Program-made: the position numbers and the translations under genes
Source of the DNA: Erythrobacter ramosus
Lineage (GTDB): Bacteria > Pseudomonadota > Alphaproteobacteria > Sphingomonadales > Sphingomonadaceae
Assembly: GCF_009828055.1 (NCBI RefSeq)
Contig: NZ_WTYB01000002.1
Coordinates: forward strand, 372,001-436,000
Direction: 5' to 3'
Length of the DNA stretch: 64,000 nt
The notes under the pieces: generated by a model
Seen by the model: only the letters and a program-made list of their open reading frames with translations
Databases searched by the model: none
Told to the model about the DNA's origin: nothing
In this document: piece after piece, positions 57,148 through 64,000 of the stretch
How positions within the stretch are numbered: position 1 is the first letter of the stretch
Layout of the letters: every line of letters starts with the position of its first letter

Positions 57148-57710
57148 GCGATGATCGAGTAGCGCGCCGAACCGGGCGCCCGGCACATCCGCTTGTCCGC
57201 ACGGGTTTCCTCGCCCTGAACGATCACGACATCGGTCACGGTAATGCAATCGAGATCGCCGCTAGCCCGTTCGCGTCGGGTGACGGTAGAGGTGCCGCTC
57301 ACATCATCGCGCGTGGACGAATTCCATGATGCGCTAGACCCCACCTGGGCCGTTCCGTCCTCCGTATCGGCGCGGGTGGCTTGGAGCGTCGCTGCTGCGG
57401 CTTGTTTCTGTTCTTCGGGGTCTAACCGACAGGCTATGCTTTCAGTCAGCTGGTCGGAAAATGCCGGGACCGGAACGAACGATGGGAGGCGAGCCTTGCG
57501 CGCCATATCTCTCACCGCGCCGCCGAGAAGGCCACCAACCACGCCGCGCGCCTTGTCACCCTTTTTGCCCTCGCCGCAGGTGTCGGCGCGATCCGCCCCA
57601 CGCTTGCCTCGGTTAAGCAGGGTGCCGAGCTGCGCCTGCGCGGGCATGGACGTTGCCACCAAAGCTAGCGCTCCGATGATAAGGGTAAGCCTTGCTCCAG
57701 AAACCGGCAT
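57144..57710 (-). CDS. Secreted surface-antigen-like protein
   Basis: 188-residue protein with a signal peptide ending near PAQAQ. A glycine-rich segment (ARGVVGGLLGGAVRDM) resembles the glycine-zipper of 17 kDa surface antigens. The C-terminal part (SWNSSTRDDVSGTSTVT, CITVTDVVIVQGEETRADKRMC) is strand-rich with a likely disulfide. GGAGGG six bases before ATG 57710 sets the start. It overlaps the following ClpP-like gene by four bases, so the two probably act together in the envelope. Confidence 0.75.
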   Translation of the reverse strand: MPVSGARLTLIIGALALVATSMPAQAQLGTLLNRGKRGADRADTCGEGKKGDKARGVVGGLLGGAVRDMARKARLPSFVPVPAFSDQLTESIACRLDPEEQKQAAAATLQATRADTEDGTAQVGSSASWNSSTRDDVSGTSTVTRRERASGDLDCITVTDVVIVQGEETRADKRMCRAPGSARYSIIA

Positions 57711-57775
57711 CGCTTCCCTCCGTCCCATCCTTGGAAACTACGCCCGGGATGCCATGAGGTCAATCAAGCCCGCCC

Positions 57776-60700
57776 TCACGCCGCCTTCTTCGCCTTGCTC
57801 GCCCGCTTGACGATCCCGGAGAGCCCCTTGGTTAGCTGGAATAGCCCGTTGAGGCGGCTCAGCGGATCGGCCCAGGCGCGGTTGATGACCAGCTTCATAT
57901 CCGGGCGCAGTTTGGCGGTGTCCTTGCCGCCGTCATTGAGCCGCTCGACGTAGGCGATGAGGCCCATGGGATCGGGGAAGTGGTCGTTGTGGAAGGTGAC
58001 GAGTGTCCCGCGAGCGCCGACATCGATCTTGGCAACGCAGGCAAGGATCGCCTGATGCTTGATCTCGATCAGACGGATGAGGTTCTTGGTAGGCTGCGGC
58101 AGATCGCCGAAGCGGTCGATCATTTCGGCGGCGAGGCTTTCGATCTCGTGCTGCCCCTCAGCCTGATTGAGGCGGCGGTAGAGGGCCATGCGGACCGCGA
58201 GGTCGGGGACGTAGTCCTCGGGGATCATGATCGGGGCATCGACCGTGATCTGCGGGGTCAACTTGTCGCGGGGCTTGTCGAGGCCCATTTCGCCCGCCTT
58301 GGCGGCCATGATCGCCTCTTCCAGCATCGCCTGATACAGTTCGAAGCCGACTTCGCGGATATGGCCCGATTGCTCGTCGCCCAGCAGATTGCCCGCCCCG
58401 CGGATGTCGAGATCGTGGCTGGCGAGCTGGAACCCGGCGCCAAGGCTGTCGAGATCACCAAGCACCTTCAGCCGCTTCTGCGCAACTTCCGACAGGGCCA
58501 CGCCCGCCTCGTGCGTCAGATAGGCATAGGCGCGCAGCTTGGCCCGGCCCACGCGCCCGCGCAGCTGGTAAAGCTGGGCAAGGCCGAAGCGGTCGGCGCG
58601 GTGGATGATGATGGTGTTGGCGGATGGAATGTCGAGCCCGCTTTCGACGATGGTGGTCGACAGCAACACATCATACTTGCGGTCATAGAAAGCGCCCATC
58701 CGCTCCTCGACCTCGCTGGGCGACATCTGGCCGTGGGCGGAGACGGATTTGATTTCGGGCGCGTGTTCGCGGAGCCATTCCTCGACATCGGCCATGTCGG
58801 AGATGCGGGGCACGACGATGAAGCTCTGCCCGCCGCGATGATGTTCGCGCAGCAGGGCCTCGCGCATCACCATGTCATCCCATTCCATCACGTAGGTGCG
58901 CACCGCGAGGCGGTCGACCGGCGGGGTCTGGATGGTGGAGAGTTCGCGCAGACCGCTCATCGCCATCTGCAGCGTGCGCGGGATCGGGGTGGCGGTGAGG
59001 GTGAGCACATGAACGTCGGCGCGCAGCTGCTTGAGCTTCTCCTTGTGGGTGACTCCGAACCGCTGCTCCTCGTCGACGATGACGAGTCCGAGGTTCTTGA
59101 ACTTGGTCGATTTGGAGAGGATCGCATGGGTGCCAACGACGAGATCGATCTGACCGTTCTCCAGCCCCTCACGGGTCTCGGTCGCTTCCTTGGCCGTGAC
59201 CAGCCGCGATAGGCGCCCGACATTCAGCGGGAAGCCGGCAAATCGCTCGGCGAAGTTCTGGTAATGCTGGCGGGCGAGCAGGGTCGTTGGCGCAACGATG
59301 GCGACTTGTTGCCCATTCATTGCTGCAACAAAGGCAGCGCGTAGCGCGACCTCTGTCTTCCCGAAACCGACATCGCCGCACACCAGCCGGTCCATCGGAC
59401 GGCCGCTTTCCAGATCGCCCAGCACATCGGCAATGGCGCGTTCCTGATCCTCGGTCTCCGACCACGGGAAGCGGTCGGTGAACTGGCCAAGGGTCGCGGG
59501 ATCGGCGGGGAGGGAAGGGGCCTGCCTGAGCGCACGCGCGGCGGCGACCTGCATCAGCTCCCCCGCGATGGCGGTGATGCGTTCCTTGAGCTTGGCGCGG
59601 CGACGCTGCCATGCCTCACCGCCAAGCCGATCCAGTTGGACGGCGAGCTCGGACGAGCCGTAGCGGCTGAGCACGTCGATATTCTCGACTGGAATGAACA
59701 GCTTGTCCCCCCCGGCATATTCCAGCGCGACGCAATCGTGCTGGCTCTTGCCGACCGGAATCGGTTCAAGGCCGAGGTAACGCCCGATCCCGTGCTCGAT
59801 ATGCACCACCAGATCGCCGCGCGACAGTGCCTGAAGTTCGGCGAGGAAGGCATCGGAATCCTTGCGCTTTTTCTTGCGCCGCACCAGCCGGTCCCCGAGA
59901 ATGTCGGCTTCGGTCAAGACTTCCAGCGTGTCGCTGGCGAACCCCGTTTCGAGCGGGAGGACGACCACAGCGGTCTTGTTCTTCGCCGCCAGCCCCAACG
60001 CCTGCTGCCAGCTATCGGTAAGTGCGGTAGGGGCGCCAGCTTCTTCGATAATGGACGCGATGCGGCGGGCGGAGCCGGTCGAATAAGCCGCCACCAGCGA
60101 CTTACGCGACCCCTTCGCCACCGACTTCAGGTGCTTGGCAGCGGCTTCATAGACATTCTCCCCGCGCCCGCGTTCCGGCGTAAAATCGCGGGCGGAGCGG
60201 AACCCGAAATCGAGCGTGCCCGCCTTTTCCTCGCTGGCAAAGCCTGTCGCGCGGTGAGCGGGCATGGCCGCGAGGCCCGCGTCGAATTCGGCGCGCGTCA
60301 GGTACAGCGCATCGGGCTTTAGCGGACGGTAGCTGCCCTTCTTTTCGCTCGCGATCCGGCCGCGCTGCTGGTGGTAATCGGCAATGTCATTGAGGCGTTC
60401 TTCCGCCGCGCCGAGCGCGCCTTGGTCGATGATGACCACGTCGTCCTTGGCGAGGTGATCGAACAGGCTCGCCATCCGATCTTCGAACAGCGGAAGCCAG
60501 TGCTCCATACCCGCAAGACGCCGCCCCTCGGACACGGCTTCGTAAAGCGGGTCCTGTGTGGCGTTCGCGCCGAACAACTCGCGGTAACGGCTACGGAACC
60601 GCTTGATGCTCTCCTCGTCGAGCAGCGCTTCGGAGGCGGGGAGCAGCAGGTGTTCGTCAATCCGCTCGACAGTGAGCTGCGTGGCAGGATCGAACAGGCG

Positions 60701-61276
60701 CAAGCTCTCCAGCTCGTCCCCGAAGAAATCGAGCCTGAGCCCGGCATCAAGGCTGGAGGGGAAGATGTCGACAATCGAGCCGCGCACCGCGAACTCGCCA
60801 TGGTCGATCACCGTATCGGTGCGGCCGTAACCCTGACGGACCAGCAACGCGGCGAGGCTTTCGTGTCCGATGGTGGTGCCGACACGGAATTCGCGCACGC
60901 TCTCGCGCACCCGGAAGGGGGTGAGCACCCGTTGCAGCACGGCGTTGACCGTGGTCACCAACAATTGCTGCGCGCTGCCCGGTTGCTGCAAGCGGTGCAG
61001 CGCGGCCAGCCGTTCAGCGCTGATCGTCAGCGCAGGGCTCGCCCGGTCATAGGGCAGGCAGTCCCACGCGGGGAAAGCGATCACTTCGATCTCGGGTGCG
61101 AAAAAGCGCGCTGCCTCAGCGGCTGCGCGCATCGCGGCATCGTCAGGCGCGATGAACACCGCCCGGCGCTTGGCCGCCCGCGCTAGATCGGACAGCACCA
61201 ACGGCAGGCTCCCGCGCGGGAGCGAGGCGAGGGTCAGCGGTTCACGGGCCGCGAGGATGCGGTTGAGATCGGGCAT
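57776..61276 (-). CDS. mfd: Transcription-repair coupling factor Mfd
   Basis: 1166-residue SF2 translocase that removes stalled RNA polymerase and recruits UvrA. Domain order: UvrB-like N part, RNA-polymerase-interacting domain ([17 protein letters not shown]), Walker [36 protein letters not shown] and the TRCF C-terminal domain. Complete and normal in length. Confidence 0.97.
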   Translation of the reverse strand: MPDLNRILAAREPLTLASLPRGSLPLVLSDLARAAKRRAVFIAPDDAAMRAAAEAARFFAPEIEVIAFPAWDCLPYDRASPALTISAERLAALHRLQQPGSAQQLLVTTVNAVLQRVLTPFRVRESVREFRVGTTIGHESLAALLVRQGYGRTDTVIDHGEFAVRGSIVDIFPSSLDAGLRLDFFGDELESLRLFDPATQLTVERIDEHLLLPASEALLDEESIKRFRSRYRELFGANATQDPLYEAVSEGRRLAGMEHWLPLFEDRMASLFDHLAKDDVVIIDQGALGAAEERLNDIADYHQQRGRIASEKKGSYRPLKPDALYLTRAEFDAGLAAMPAHRATGFASEEKAGTLDFGFRSARDFTPERGRGENVYEAAAKHLKSVAKGSRKSLVAAYSTGSARRIASIIEEAGAPTALTDSWQQALGLAAKNKTAVVVLPLETGFASDTLEVLTEADILGDRLVRRKKKRKDSDAFLAELQALSRGDLVVHIEHGIGRYLGLEPIPVGKSQHDCVALEYAGGDKLFIPVENIDVLSRYGSSELAVQLDRLGGEAWQRRRAKLKERITAIAGELMQVAAARALRQAPSLPADPATLGQFTDRFPWSETEDQERAIADVLGDLESGRPMDRLVCGDVGFGKTEVALRAAFVAAMNGQQVAIVAPTTLLARQHYQNFAERFAGFPLNVGRLSRLVTAKEATETREGLENGQIDLVVGTHAILSKSTKFKNLGLVIVDEEQRFGVTHKEKLKQLRADVHVLTLTATPIPRTLQMAMSGLRELSTIQTPPVDRLAVRTYVMEWDDMVMREALLREHHRGGQSFIVVPRISDMADVEEWLREHAPEIKSVSAHGQMSPSEVEERMGAFYDRKYDVLLSTTIVESGLDIPSANTIIIHRADRFGLAQLYQLRGRVGRAKLRAYAYLTHEAGVALSEVAQKRLKVLGDLDSLGAGFQLASHDLDIRGAGNLLGDEQSGHIREVGFELYQAMLEEAIMAAKAGEMGLDKPRDKLTPQITVDAPIMIPEDYVPDLAVRMALYRRLNQAEGQHEIESLAAEMIDRFGDLPQPTKNLIRLIEIKHQAILACVAKIDVGARGTLVTFHNDHFPDPMGLIAYVERLNDGGKDTAKLRPDMKLVINRAWADPLSRLNGLFQLTKGLSGIVKRASKAKKAA

Positions 61277-61326
61277 AGATTTCCAGTCAAGCGGCGCGAG
61301 GCCGAAGGGTTCCCGCGCAGGCCCCG

Positions 61327-61605
61327 TCAGCGCGGGATGTCGACGTAATCGAGCTTTTGCATCACCACCAGCAATTCGCCCGCCAGATGCTCCGGCGGCG
61401 GCTGCGAACCCAGCGCCCAGGCCATCACATCGACGTCATCCTCGTCGAGCAGGGCTTCGAACCACGCCAGTTCGGCCTCACCCCAAGAGGCATGGTAGCG
61501 ATCAAAATAGCCGCCCATCATGTAATCGGCTTCGCGCGTGCCGCGGTGCCAGGCGCGGAACTTGGCGCGGGCGAGGCGCTGTTCGAAGGAAGGCGTTTCG
61601 GTCAT
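61327..61605 (-). CDS. sdhE: FAD assembly factor SdhE
   Basis: 92-residue protein that helps attach FAD to succinate dehydrogenase. RGTREADYMMGGYF carries the RGxxE motif that contacts the flavoprotein. ATG at 61605 gives the usual MTETP start; GTG at 61614 is in frame. It lies between mfd and the divergent recG, as in other sphingomonads. Confidence 0.93.
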   Translation of the reverse strand: MTETPSFEQRLARAKFRAWHRGTREADYMMGGYFDRYHASWGEAELAWFEALLDEDDVDVMAWALGSQPPPEHLAGELLVVMQKLDYVDIPR

Positions 61606-61677
61606 GGCGACCACCTAGCCACAGGCTTGCGCAGGCACAACTCGCAAAGACGCAATCGGGGTGATAGCGAATGCATC

Positions 61678-63753
61678 ATGCGCCCCGAGGCTCTCAACCC
61701 GCTGTTTGCCGAAGTCACGACGCTGGAAGGCGTCGGCCCGAAGCTGATGAAGCCGCTCGAAAAGCTCGGCCTGACGCGGGTGAAGGATGTCGCGTATCAC
61801 CTGCCCGAACGGTTCGTCAGCCGCCAAGCGATTGCCGATCTTGATGCTGGCAGCGAAGGCGAGCAGGTCATTATTGCGCTCACCGCGATCGAACACCGTA
61901 CGCCGCGGGCCGGAAGCCGCGGGCCGTACCGGGTGCTGGCGCAGGATGCGATTGGCAATGTCTGCGCGCTGACGTGGTTCGGCAAGGCGGCCTATAGCGC
62001 GAAGAAGCTGGTCCCGGTGGGCGAGAAGCGCTGGATTGCCGGGCGGCTCGACCGCTACGGCGACATGCTTCAGATCGTTCACCCCGATCATATCGAGGCG
62101 GAAAGCGCCGCCAATATGGGTCGCTTGAGCGAGCCGGTCTATCGCCTGTCGGACGGGCTGACCCAGCCGCGCATCGCCGATTTCGTTCGCCAGTCGCTCA
62201 CCCGCCTTCCGGCGCTGCCCGAATGGATCGAACCGGGGCAACTGGAGCGCGCGGGTTGGCCCGCCTGGGCCGATGCGCTGCGCTTGGGGCATGAAACCAC
62301 CGACGCCAAAGCGCTAGACCGGCTTGCCTATGACGAGTTGCTGGCGAACAGCCTCGCGCTGCTGCTGGTCAAAGCCGAGGGGCGGCGGCGCAAGGGACAG
62401 GCGTTGGCGGGCGACGGGCGCCTGCGAGCAAAGCTGCAACTGCCCTTCGCGCTGACGGGCGCACAGGCACGCTCCATTGGCGAGATCGCGGGTGACATGG
62501 CGCAGGAAGCGCCGATGCTGCGGCTGCTGCAAGGCGATGTCGGGGCGGGTAAGACGGTGGTGGCGCTCAATGCGATGCTGATCGCGGTGGAATCGGGAAA
62601 GCAGGCCGCGTTGCTCGCGCCGACCGAAATTCTTGCGCGGCAGCACTTCGAGACTTTGCGCAAGATGCTCGGGCCGACGGGCGTGGAGATCGCGCTGCTG
62701 ACCGGCCGTGCGAAGGGGCGGGAGCGCGAGTCTATCCTGATGGGGCTGATGGATGGCTCGATCCAGATGCTGGTTGGCACCCATGCGATCTTTCAGGACA
62801 CGGTCAATTACCGCGATCTGGGGTTGGTGGTGATCGACGAGCAGCACCGATTTGGTGTGGCGCAGCGACTGGCACTCGCCGCCAAAGGCAGGCGTGCGCC
62901 GCATACGCTCGCGATGACTGCGACCCCGATCCCGCGCTCGCTGACACTGGCGCAATATGGCGAGATGGACGTGAGCCGTCTCGACGAACTGCCCCCCGGG
63001 CGGCAGGCGATTGACACGCGCGTGGTGCCGCAAGAGCGGATGGACGAGGTGGTGGCCGGGGTCGAACGCCACCTTGCAAGCGGGCAACAGGCCTATTGGG
63101 TCTGCCCGATGGTGCGCGAGATCGACGGCGTGCCTGATCTGGCGGACATCGCTGCGGCCGAGGCGCGCTATGCGGCGCTGAAGGAGCGGTTTGGCGACGC
63201 TGTCGTGCTCGTCCACGGCCAGCTCCGCCCCGAGGTCAAGGATGCGGCGATGGAGCGTTTTGCCAGCGGTGCGGCGCGGCTGCTGGTGGCAACTACCGTG
63301 ATCGAGGTCGGGGTGGACGTGCCGTCAGCCACACTGATGGTGATCGAACAGGCCGAGCGCTTCGGCCTTGCGCAATTGCACCAGCTACGCGGACGTGTGG
63401 GGCGGGGAGCGGAGAAATCGACCTGCCTGTTGCTGCGCGGCAGTGCGCTGTCCGAGACGGGTCGGGCACGATTGGCCCTGATGCGCGAGACGCAGGACGG
63501 GTTCCGGATCGCTGAGGAAGATCTCGCCCTTCGCGGTGGCGGCGAATTGCTCGGCACGCGGCAATCAGGTGAGGCGGCGTTCCGGATCGCGAATCTGGAA
63601 CAGATGCAGCGCCTCTTGCCGATTGCTCACGGCGATGCACGGCTGCTGATGGAGCGCGACGGCGGCCTTACCAGCCCGCGCGGGGAAGCGGCGCGGTTGC
63701 TGCTTTATCTGTTCGAACGCGACTGGGGGGTGCAGTTGCTGCGCGGCGGCTAG
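61678..63753 (+). CDS. recG: ATP-dependent DNA helicase RecG
   Basis: 691-residue branch-migration helicase acting on stalled forks and Holliday junctions. An OB-type wedge domain (about 60-170) precedes the helicase core with GDVGAGKTVVALNAM, IDEQHRFGVAQR, MTATPIPRSLTLAQYG and QLRGRVGRG. The open frame runs 107 codons upstream through antisense of sdhE; ATG 61678 gives the correct length. Its TAG overlaps the opposing gene's stop. Confidence 0.96.
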   Translation: MRPEALNPLFAEVTTLEGVGPKLMKPLEKLGLTRVKDVAYHLPERFVSRQAIADLDAGSEGEQVIIALTAIEHRTPRAGSRGPYRVLAQDAIGNVCALTWFGKAAYSAKKLVPVGEKRWIAGRLDRYGDMLQIVHPDHIEAESAANMGRLSEPVYRLSDGLTQPRIADFVRQSLTRLPALPEWIEPGQLERAGWPAWADALRLGHETTDAKALDRLAYDELLANSLALLLVKAEGRRRKGQALAGDGRLRAKLQLPFALTGAQARSIGEIAGDMAQEAPMLRLLQGDVGAGKTVVALNAMLIAVESGKQAALLAPTEILARQHFETLRKMLGPTGVEIALLTGRAKGRERESILMGLMDGSIQMLVGTHAIFQDTVNYRDLGLVVIDEQHRFGVAQRLALAAKGRRAPHTLAMTATPIPRSLTLAQYGEMDVSRLDELPPGRQAIDTRVVPQERMDEVVAGVERHLASGQQAYWVCPMVREIDGVPDLADIAAAEARYAALKERFGDAVVLVHGQLRPEVKDAAMERFASGAARLLVATTVIEVGVDVPSATLMVIEQAERFGLAQLHQLRGRVGRGAEKSTCLLLRGSALSETGRARLALMRETQDGFRIAEEDLALRGGGELLGTRQSGEAAFRIANLEQMQRLLPIAHGDARLLMERDGGLTSPRGEAARLLLYLFERDWGVQLLRGG

Positions 63754-64000
63754 GCCCGCTGCTGCACGCCTTCGCGGATCAGGCGGTCGACCCACGCGCC
63801 TGTGCCCAGCGAGATTACGCTCCACGCTGCCTCGAACGCGGCGGTATCGCCGTAGTAGGGATCGGCTACGGGCTCACCCCGGCGACCATCGACCGCGTCC
63901 ATCAACATCGCCAACGTGGCCGTACCATCGCGCGGCGCACGGGCGCGCAGGCCTTCGAGATTGGCGCGGTCCATCGCGATGATGTGGCTGAACCGGTAAA
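63750..64000 (-). CDS. Low-molecular-weight protein tyrosine phosphatase, 5' end outside window
   Basis: The frame enters from the right edge and runs to a stop at 63750. Visible are FSHIIAMDRANLEGL and the DPYYGDTAAFE motif, which supplies the general-acid aspartate. The CxxxxCRS nucleophile loop near the N terminus lies beyond base 64000. Its stop overlaps the recG stop by three bases. Confidence 0.88.
   Translation of the reverse strand, partial: YRFSHIIAMDRANLEGLRARAPRDGTATLAMLMDAVDGRRGEPVADPYYGDTAAFEAAWSVISLGTGAWVDRLIREGVQQRA

Noticed and set aside
57980..59212. 410-codon open frame antisense to mfd
   Set aside because: It lies wholly inside the Mfd helicase core on the other strand, and the product is low-complexity and unlike any family.

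Overview
The window is a 64 kb piece of an alphaproteobacterial chromosome, most likely Sphingomonadales and probably Erythrobacteraceae (Erythrobacter/Porphyrobacter group). This is inferred from the high GC content, the many GTG/TTG starts with 1-8 base gene overlaps, a DivL-type kinase with tyrosine in the H-box, the xerD-accA, argJ-secA and mfd-sdhE-recG neighbourhoods, and paired palindromic repeats of a kind common in sphingomonads. The content is almost entirely housekeeping genes. I see no prophage, insertion sequence, CRISPR array or integrative element.

1-3.9 kb: 3' part of glutathione reductase, two SDR oxidoreductases and a D-amino-acid-oxidase-type flavoprotein. 4.0-16.2 kb: a dispersed propionyl-CoA/methylmalonyl-CoA cluster (pccB, epimerase, enoyl-CoA hydratase, one-subunit mutase, pccA) with biotin synthase inside it, which would supply the PccA cofactor. 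Between these lie accessory genes: a TonB-C-like secreted protein, two LprI-type proteins, a secreted esterase and a DUF3445 haem N-demethylase homologue. All six paired palindromic (REP/BIME-like) elements that I could find lie here, between 5.5 and 12.8 kb.

16.2-24.3 kb: a GNAT acetyltransferase, aroB and aroK on the minus strand. Divergent from them is a coupled set of a tiny membrane protein, a 633-residue proline-rich exported protein and xerD, followed by accA and a lipoprotein M48 protease. 24.3-29.3 kb: two Flp-type pilins, mutT, tRNA-Arg(ACG), a zincin, folE, a secreted protein, a cytochrome c'/cytochrome b pair and a one-cysteine peroxiredoxin. 29.4-42.5 kb: ahcY behind an AT-rich palindrome, then an overlapping run divL-like, tsaE, amgK, murU, addB, addA, and trxA. 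It joins cell-cycle signalling, t6A synthesis, cell-wall sugar recycling and double-strand-break repair.

42.6-50 kb: an inositol-monophosphatase-family gene overlapping argJ, a small secreted protein, secA, and two convergent sulfur-compound transporter genes. A 46-codon gene follows. 50.2-54.3 kb: a cytoplasmic winged-helix/TolB-like/TPR regulator, four copies of ATTGACG, an MFS transporter and a small secreted protein. 54.4-64 kb: tRNA-Asn(GTT), nadK, a stand-alone EAL phosphodiesterase, two coupled exported proteins, mfd, sdhE, recG and the 3' part of a low-molecular-weight protein tyrosine phosphatase. Both edge genes are cut by the window.

No clear new multi-gene defence or biosynthetic system was found. 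The best leads are the tyrosine-bearing DivL-like kinase, the ATTGACG repeats between an uncharacterised regulator and its putative target, the coupled unknown protein/XerD pair, and the clustered palindromic repeats.
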